Part shown: piece by piece, positions 47,685 to 52,316 of the stretch | How the letters are laid out: every line of letters begins with the position of its first letter | Position numbering within the stretch: the stretch's first letter is position 1 | Source: a virus | Direction: 5' to 3' (one strand) | IMG/VR virus record: IMGVR_UViG_3300032278_000012 | Location: 1-52,316 of that record | Length of the DNA: 52,316 nucleotides | Notes under the pieces: generated by a model | Databases searched by the model: none | What the model was told of the DNA's origin: nothing | The model's input: the letters and a program-made list of their open reading frames with translations, nothing else | Made by a program: the position numbers and the translations under genes

Positions 47685-48387
47685 AATCGTATATCGTTCT
47701 AATTTTAGATTCATCATATCCAAATGTTTCTACCTGTTGGATAAGACCATCTAAAATAAATTTATGTAAATCAGGGAACATATCACCTGCTGAGTTTGGA
47801 CTTCCATGAAATCCATCGTCCTTTGCTTTGTTATATAATTCTTTCTCAGGGATTATTGCAAAATTTTCTATTGCACCAACTTTTTTTAATTCTGTTAATG
47901 ACTCTTTTGCTGGATCATAATTTCTTTGTTTTGGATTGAAATTTGCAATCACATTTTTATATGGATGTCCTAATCCTTGCATAGTTATAAAAAAGAGCAT
48001 CATTCTCTCATACATTACACTTTTATATAACTCATCATTCTCATGTGGCCCTGCTTCGTAATTAAGATACGGCCATGACTCCCAAAATGGTTCGGGAACC
48101 ATACCACCATTTGATACAACAATCATATCTACTTTAGGCCCAAAACTCTCTTGAAATTTTCTCCATTTTTGACTGCGGTAATAGGGTCTAGTCGATGTGC
48201 ATAAAGATAAGAATGCAGTAGGTTGTGTTGGTATATGTTGTTCCACTACTCTTTCAAATGCTTCATGTAATATTGGAAGTTTTAAAACTTTCGTTTCACA
48301 ATCCATTTCACTGGATGGAATCCAATCATCTGACCGAAAAAGTTTTTCATCACCTTTAGGGAGAAATTTATCTCTGTCTATTTTCAT
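47677..48387 (-). CDS. DUF5591/ArcS-like protein in the deazaguanine operon, 236 aa
   Basis: FLSLCTSTRPYYRSQKWRKF, with MIVVSNGGMVPEPFWESWPY and LNYEAGPHE, resembles the region of archaeosine synthase (ArcS) and related DUF5591 proteins that reads C-x-x-x-x-P-Y-S-x-S-x-x-H-x-x-F. ArcS adds lysine to preQ0 in archaeal tRNA. The similarity is by memory and pattern only. A role in modifying the 7-substituent is possible. It lies between queE and queC. Confidence 0.5.
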   Translation of the reverse strand: MKIDRDKFLPKGDEKLFRSDDWIPSSEMDCETKVLKLPILHEAFERVVEQHIPTQPTAFLSLCTSTRPYYRSQKWRKFQESFGPKVDMIVVSNGGMVPEPFWESWPYLNYEAGPHENDELYKSVMYERMMLFFITMQGLGHPYKNVIANFNPKQRNYDPAKESLTELKKVGAIENFAIIPEKELYNKAKDDGFHGSPNSAGDMFPDLHKFILDGLIQQVETFGYDESKIRTIYDYE

Positions 48388-48541
48388 CTCTAGGTTTAGT
48401 TTGATAGTTCACTCGACAATAATCACTACAAAAATTAGAATCTTTATTTTCTACTCTATTAAAATCTGTAATTACAGATGTAAATGGGTCTCCACAATAT
48501 ATGCAGACTTCTTGTGAAGATCGTGCTATTCTTTTACTCAT
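48368..48541 (-). CDS. Small zinc-finger protein, 57 aa
   Basis: Read from the minus strand: MSKRIARSSQEVCIYCGDPF, then ENKDSNFCSDYCRVNYQ. C-x2-C plus C-x3-C forms a treble-clef or MYM-type zinc site. Its ATGA overlaps the queE stop, and it overlaps the ArcS-like gene by 20 bases, so it belongs to the modification operon. Confidence 0.6.
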   Translation of the reverse strand: MSKRIARSSQEVCIYCGDPFTSVITDFNRVENKDSNFCSDYCRVNYQTKPRDENRQR

Positions 48542-49365
48542 GTTCCTATTTGATTACCCCATATGTAACAGTGGACTCTTGCAGAAACATTATATCCTCT
48601 TTCCATGGTTTGTTCTGCAACCATCGCTGCATTATCGTGTTGACTTTCTTCTGTTGCACCTACAGGCATAATCCATATTGGATAGTTCACTTTAGAATGT
48701 CTAAAGGTTGCAATTGCATCTTCTATCTCATCCCATGATTGTTCTGAACCATTACAAACAAACTTTAACTGACCCACTTCTGATGCCCGAGTATATCCAG
48801 CAACTATATCAGGACAAATTCTATCCTTTTCTCCACTGGTTCCAAATATCTTAGGACTAACAGAAAAGAAAAATTCAGTATCTAATGCTTGCATCATATT
48901 ATGTAATTCGGGTAGTATTTCTCTTGTTCCATTGGTTTCAATAGTAATCTTTGGAATTTTACCATATGCAACAAAGTATTCTAATATCTTGACTATGTTT
49001 TTTTGTGCAGCCTTCAATAACGGTTCACCACCTGTAAATGCAAGATGGTTATCATGTTTTATCTTATTGAGTAATCGAGTTGCTACCTCTTCAACGGTTT
49101 CATTCTTTTGAAGATGTTTGAATCTTTTTGACCACGAGTAAGAAGAATCACAACCATACTTAAAGACTGGTAAAGACTCTATCGTTTGCATAGGATGTAA
49201 TGGTAGTTCTAGATAAGGTAATTCATAAGTAGATGGATCAGTAGGGTCTTTCTGACCAAACCCATTACACTCTAAATTACATCCAAAAAATCTTAACCAT
49301 ACTGTTGTCACTCCTGTATAGTGTCCTTCACCCTGTATGCTTTTGAATATTTCAGAATATAACAT
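48538..49365 (-). CDS. queE: 7-carboxy-7-deazaguanine synthase (radical SAM)
   Basis: 275 residues. FKSIQGEGHYTGVTTVWLRF is the typical start of QueE, followed by GCNLECNGFG with Cys29 and Cys33. The third cluster Cys is most likely Cys72 in KYGCDSSYSWS, giving C-x3-C-x38-C: an insert of about 36 residues compared with C-x3-C-x2-C enzymes. AFTGGEPLL and TIETNGTRE are canonical radical SAM/QueE segments. It makes 7-carboxy-7-deazaguanine from 6-carboxytetrahydropterin. Confidence 0.9.
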   Translation of the reverse strand: MLYSEIFKSIQGEGHYTGVTTVWLRFFGCNLECNGFGQKDPTDPSTYELPYLELPLHPMQTIESLPVFKYGCDSSYSWSKRFKHLQKNETVEEVATRLLNKIKHDNHLAFTGGEPLLKAAQKNIVKILEYFVAYGKIPKITIETNGTREILPELHNMMQALDTEFFFSVSPKIFGTSGEKDRICPDIVAGYTRASEVGQLKFVCNGSEQSWDEIEDAIATFRHSKVNYPIWIMPVGATEESQHDNAAMVAEQTMERGYNVSARVHCYIWGNQIGT

Positions 49366-49886
49366 TATCTCATGCTTGGTAAATCCCCATGTAAGATTTC
49401 TCTATTAAGGTCTTTAAGATCACTAAATCGAAGTCTATCGGGGTCTTTAAACGGTTCATAGATTGCAGAGTTTTTTGCACACTCATGATGTTCACTACTT
49501 ATTACCCAACATCTACTCTCATATTTTTCTTTCAGAAATGAATCTACATACTCACCAACATATTGTGCAAGCCCTTCACTACTAATTAAAGGAAATGTCT
49601 GTAATTTACAATGACCGTCTTCGGTCAATCCTTGAAAGGTAGGGACTAATGGATCATCAGATTGAAGGATTACTGTGTGGTCAAACCATTCGTCAAGTTG
49701 TCTTTTTACTTCTTTTAAACCACCAAAGTCTACTACAAAACCTTGCTTGTCTAAATGTTTACATCCAAAAACAAACTTAAATGAACGATCATAACCATGC
49801 AGTAAATAACAATCGGTGTCTGACTTCCAATTCCTATAGGCACAAGGCCCGATTTCAATATACTCTTTAGTTGACGTAAAACTCAT
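49365..49886 (-). CDS. queD: 6-carboxytetrahydropterin synthase-like (QueD)
   Basis: 173 residues. CYLLHGYDRSFKFVFGCKHL and FVVDFGGLKEVKRQLDEWFD plus HTVIL match the PTPS/QueD fold, with Cys26 as the catalytic Cys. The classical HGH zinc motif reads HGY here, so the metal site differs from standard QueD; later SSEHHECAKNSAIYE may supply ligands and the catalytic His/Glu. It converts dihydroneopterin triphosphate to 6-carboxytetrahydropterin. It abuts the peroxiredoxin gene and overlaps queE. Confidence 0.8.
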   Translation of the reverse strand: MSFTSTKEYIEIGPCAYRNWKSDTDCYLLHGYDRSFKFVFGCKHLDKQGFVVDFGGLKEVKRQLDEWFDHTVILQSDDPLVPTFQGLTEDGHCKLQTFPLISSEGLAQYVGEYVDSFLKEKYESRCWVISSEHHECAKNSAIYEPFKDPDRLRFSDLKDLNREILHGDLPSMR

Positions 49887-50393
49887 CTAAAGATTTTCTA
49901 AAACATTCTGTGGTGTTGAAACTATATAAGGATCAGAATCGATGTTATCACCGAATCCATCTTCTACAAAAGTTTTTTCTATCACTCCGTTATCTACGAC
50001 TAATGCATATCTCCATGATCTTCGACCAAAACCGAGATTTGCTTTTTCTACTTCTGCACCAATTTCATGAGTAAATTCACCATTACCATCGGGTAATGGA
50101 TAAACATTAACAATACCTAATTGATCAAACCAATTATTCATTGCAAAAGTATCATTTACTGATAAACAGTAAATTTCTTCAATACCTTTTCCTTGAAATT
50201 GTCTATATAATTCTTCAAAGCCTGGCAACTGGTAAGTTGAACAGGTTGGTGTAAATGCGCCTGGCAATGCAAATAAAATTATTCTTTTGCCGGCAAATTG
50301 TGTTCCTGTTTCAAGGAACGCGAAGTCATCTCCTACCCTTATAGGTAAGGTAACATTAGGGATTGTATCTCCCACTTGAGGATTAAAACTCAT
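49887..50393 (-). CDS. Peroxiredoxin (Prx5-like), 168 aa
   Basis: PGAFTPTCSTYQLPGFEELY carries the P-x-x-x-T-x-x-C peroxidatic motif of Prx5-type peroxiredoxins; YCLSVNDTFAMNNWFDQLGI is also typical. It reduces peroxides with help of a thiol donor such as the phage glutaredoxin. It is the first gene of the deazaguanine operon, downstream of a promoter with an operator-like palindrome, so both may be induced together. Confidence 0.9.
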   Translation of the reverse strand: MSFNPQVGDTIPNVTLPIRVGDDFAFLETGTQFAGKRIILFALPGAFTPTCSTYQLPGFEELYRQFQGKGIEEIYCLSVNDTFAMNNWFDQLGIVNVYPLPDGNGEFTHEIGAEVEKANLGFGRRSWRYALVVDNGVIEKTFVEDGFGDNIDSDPYIVSTPQNVLENL

Positions 50394-50419
50394 AAATCAC
50401 TCCATAATATAATTAGAAT

Positions 50420-50445
50420 ACACCTATTATACTACAAATAGGTGT
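50420..50445 (-). promoter_or_regulatory. Operator-like palindrome overlapping the -10
   Basis: ACACCTATT and AATAGGTGT form a perfect 9-bp inverted repeat with an 8-base centre, spanning the TATAAT at 50426-50431. The position suggests a repressor site controlling the peroxiredoxin/deazaguanine operon; in RNA it would also form a hairpin at the very 5' end. Confidence 0.5.
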
Positions 50446-50455
50446 GTTCTGTAAA
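50426..50455 (-). promoter_or_regulatory. Promoter for the peroxiredoxin/deazaguanine operon
   Basis: TTTACA (50450-50455, five of six), an 18-base spacer, then a perfect TATAAT (50426-50431), 32 bases upstream of the peroxiredoxin ATG. The -10 sits inside a palindrome. Confidence 0.65.
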
Positions 50456-50465
50456 GAGAGTTTCT

Positions 50466-50879
50466 TTATTTAATTTTGATAAGTTGAGGCTTATCTTCTT
50501 CGGGAATGACTCTCTCAATTGCGATACTCAAGATACCATCTTTAAGTTCTGCACCCACGATTTCTACATCGTCTGCAAGTGTAAAACTTCTACGGAATTC
50601 TCTTGATGCAAGTCCTCTATGGACATACTCTTGTTCGCTATCAGCCTGTTTTCCTTCTATTACAAGAGATTCTTTCTCTTTTGAAATAGAAACATCTTTC
50701 TTACTGAATCCTGCTACTGCAAGTTCAATAGAAAAGTGTTCATCGTCTTGTTTGACGATATTATAAGGTGGATAGTTAACGGAAGGTGCTTGTGCAGCTC
50801 TTTCCAGTAATTGAAAGGTTCTGTCGAACCCGATTGCGAATGGGAAGGTTCTCCCATAAATGTCATCGAATAATGTCAT
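50466..50879 (-). CDS. Small heat-shock protein (Hsp20/IbpA-like), 137 aa
   Basis: Alpha-crystallin domain: YPPYNIVKQDDEHFSIELAV with AGFSKKDVSI, ending in SREFRRSFTLADDVE and LKDGILSIAI. The N-terminus AIGFDRTFQLLERA is like IbpA. It holds unfolded proteins in solution. Hsp20 is a common gene of marine T4-like phages and may aid head assembly or host stress tolerance. Both a middle-like and a late-type promoter lie upstream. Confidence 0.93.
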   Translation of the reverse strand: MTLFDDIYGRTFPFAIGFDRTFQLLERAAQAPSVNYPPYNIVKQDDEHFSIELAVAGFSKKDVSISKEKESLVIEGKQADSEQEYVHRGLASREFRRSFTLADDVEIVGAELKDGILSIAIERVIPEEDKPQLIKIK

Positions 50880-50941
50880 TTTTATCTCCTTTTTTAAGCA
50901 AGTTAAAATTAATGTAGACCCATAATTGGCATCTACAATAG

Positions 50942-50949
50942 TATTTATA
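50942..50949 (-). promoter_or_regulatory. Late-type promoter TATAAATA before hsp20
   Basis: Exact T4 late-core match 62 bases upstream of the hsp20 ATG. It would give late expression beside the middle-like promoter at 50964-50994. Confidence 0.45.
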
Positions 50950-50963
50950 ATACTATAGTACCT

Positions 50964-50994
50964 ATTATACAGATTTTTTTGAAATAGACTAGAG
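50964..50994 (-). promoter_or_regulatory. Middle-like promoter before hsp20 (CTCTAGT box)
   Basis: CTCTAGT (50988-50994), 18 bases, TATAAT (50964-50969). The box is part of AAAACCCTCTAGTC followed by TATTTCAA, nearly identical to the copy before uvsX. It overlaps the stop codon of the cyclase gene. Confidence 0.5.
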
Positions 50995-52316
50995 GGTTTT
51001 GTGTAATTTCCTTACTTCTTTTCTTCCACCATATCTTGTATCAAATAACGGTGCATATATGATCACTGGTTCATCTTTTCCCTTTACTTTAATTTCATCT
51101 ATTTTTTGACATGGAATATCTTGTAATTTGTTGTAAGTGTATTCAGATATTAAAATAGGTGTATCAAATGTCCTTGTTTGAACTTCAAGTCTTGCACCGA
51201 GGTTAACAGCATCCCCGACTACTGAATAATCGAATCTTAGTTCAGAGCCCATATTCCCTACAATACAAGTTCCAGTGTTGACGCCTGTTCCTATGACAAC
51301 TGGTGGTAAATCTAATCCTTCTTCCTTTATTTCTTTGTTCATTTGTTCAGTCAGGTATTCTATTTCCATTGCAGATTTAACTGCCATATCTGCATGGTTT
51401 TCACACGGTAAGGGTGCATTCCAAAATGCCATAATACAATCGCCCATGTATTTGTCTATGGTTCCACCATTATTAAGTATAACCCTAGTCATCCCATCTA
51501 AGAATCTATTGATAAGTTCTACCAGTCCTTCGGGATCATCTCTCTGCATGTATGATTCACTAATAGGAGTAAATCCAACAATATCAGCAAACATAAAGGA
51601 CATCTCCTTTCTATCTCCACCAAGTCTCAATAGTTCGGGCTCTTTTTGCAGCTTTTCAACCATGTCAGGTGATAAATACTTTTGAAACTGCTTTCTAATT
51701 TGTTCTTTAAGTTGGAAAGTAACGTAGTATTTGTTAAACGACGCATGGCCGAACACGAATAGGGAGGCTACAGATGAGTAGAAAGTATCAACGAGAACGA
51801 GACTTGAAGACCATGCGTAATAGCCTATACCCACCTGACATCCAACAATACCTAGACTCACTATCCCCGCAAAAGCTGTGGGAAGTTTGTAGACCACTAC
51901 AAGCAATATTAAGAGAACTACCAAGAGGAGAGCAAATTCGAGCAATTCAAGATAAAAGGATCGTTGTATTTGGACTCCTGTCAAAACGGTATGAATCAGG
52001 TTGGCTTGAACTTCGTGGGGATACATTGCACCCACTGGGGTTGAAACTGGATTGTCAAATCCCTCAGCTGTCATACCCCAAATTAAAATCTTATTCTCAA
52101 GGTTTGTCGTGACTAAATCAGCGGCAGAAACAGACTGGAATTTATTCCAATAAGTTATCATGATATCACCAGTGGGAGTTGTTTGGATTGGAGGCTGCAC
52201 GCCCATTCTGATCCACTCGACTCCGACTTCTGTCACCTTTAATTGATAACTTGGTTGATCGAAATATGCACGAAGAGTTTCTAATGCAAGAGAAGGATAT
52301 AACTGATTATTAGCAA
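50989..52316 (-). CDS. CHASE2-type membrane adenylate cyclase (5' end beyond window)
   Basis: The frame is open to the right edge, so the N-terminus is missing. From the edge: the end of a periplasmic CHASE2-like sensor (LYPSLALETLRAYF; WGMTAEGF), three membrane spans (about 51690-51960), then a class III cyclase domain. FMFADIVGFTPIS holds the first metal Asp, DKYMGDCIMAFWNAP the second and the purine Lys, and DYSVVGDAVNLGARLE the Asn and Arg of the transition state. Lys with Ser at the base-specifying positions suggests ATP as substrate. It would make cAMP in the host membrane in response to an outside signal. Confidence 0.85.
   Translation of the reverse strand, partial: ANNQLYPSLALETLRAYFDQPSYQLKVTEVGVEWIRMGVQPPIQTTPTGDIMITYWNKFQSVSAADLVTTNLENKILIWGMTAEGFDNPVSTPVGAMYPHEVQANLIHTVLTGVQIQRSFYLELLEFALLLVVLLILLVVVYKLPTAFAGIVSLGIVGCQVGIGYYAWSSSLVLVDTFYSSVASLFVFGHASFNKYYVTFQLKEQIRKQFQKYLSPDMVEKLQKEPELLRLGGDRKEMSFMFADIVGFTPISESYMQRDDPEGLVELINRFLDGMTRVILNNGGTIDKYMGDCIMAFWNAPLPCENHADMAVKSAMEIEYLTEQMNKEIKEEGLDLPPVVIGTGVNTGTCIVGNMGSELRFDYSVVGDAVNLGARLEVQTRTFDTPILISEYTYNKLQDIPCQKIDEIKVKGKDEPVIIYAPLFDTRYGGRKEVRKLHKTL

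Noticed and set aside
51774-52112. Plus-strand ORF of 112 codons opposite the cyclase
   Set aside because: Though protein-like at first sight, it is wholly antisense to the conserved cyclase/membrane region and has no promoter or ribosome-binding site.
1-52316. CRISPR arrays, insertion sequences, integrase or attachment sites
   Set aside because: No regularly spaced direct repeats, no transposase or integrase motif and no tRNA-flanking duplication was seen on reading through the window.

Overview
The window reads as part of the genome of a T4-like marine myovirus with a Gram-negative host. It has T4-type replication genes (gp43-like polymerase, UvsX, gp41-like helicase, gp61-like primase), nrdA/nrdB with a glutaredoxin, a T4-type lysozyme, a spanin-like pair, two tRNAs, an Hsp20, several 2OG-Fe(II) oxygenases, and virion-type proteins whose N-termini resemble the T4 capsid-targeting sequence. 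Almost everything lies on the minus strand in tightly overlapping operons, many genes are under 60 codons, and the DNA is AT-rich by eye. The host genus cannot be named from the sequence. Lipoproteins, an outer-membrane barrel and sigma70-type promoters suggest a proteobacterium.

Layout. 1-3420: about 17 very small early-type genes, many of them single-span membrane peptides. 2977-4180: a regulatory hub with consensus promoters, three 11-bp-spaced DnaA-box-like sequences beside AT-rich hairpins, and a probable ~325-nt structured RNA with its own promoter and terminator. 4180-4608: the only rightward genes, three tiny membrane proteins. 4605-15850: accessory genes (four 2OG-Fe(II) oxygenases, two CxxCxxCC proteins, a SET-domain protein, zinc ribbons, tRNA-Ala, spanin-like pair, HAD nucleotidase, HExxH protein, glutaredoxin, outer-membrane barrel). 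15860-21317: nrdB, another oxygenase, nrdA, primase. 21360-24800: coiled-coil/membrane proteins, methionine aminopeptidase, tRNA-Thr. 24827-35373: probable virion and internal-head proteins plus rubredoxin, an HNH protein, a ligase-like protein and a nucleotidyltransferase-kinase fusion. 35410-37082: a promoter-driven lipoprotein. 37079-42689: helicase, UvsX, nuclease, DNA polymerase. 42714-43948: small proteins and lysozyme. 43950-50393: a 7-deazaguanine DNA-modification operon. 50466-52316: Hsp20 and a truncated (by the window edge) CHASE2-type adenylate cyclase.

How the parts fit. Ribonucleotide reductase, glutaredoxin and nucleotidase supply dNTPs to the T4-like replisome. FolE, QueD, QueE, QueC and a separate class II amidotransferase should make a 7-cyano- or 7-formamidino-deazaguanine that the DpdA-like transglycosylase places in phage DNA, probably against host restriction. 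Three promoter types can be seen: TTGACA-N18-TATAAT (early-like), CTCTAGT-N18-20-TATAAT before polymerase, uvsX and hsp20 (middle-like), and T/CATAAATA (late-like). The most unusual elements are the cyclase, the set of enzymes that may be packaged in the head, the DnaA-box array and the structured RNA.
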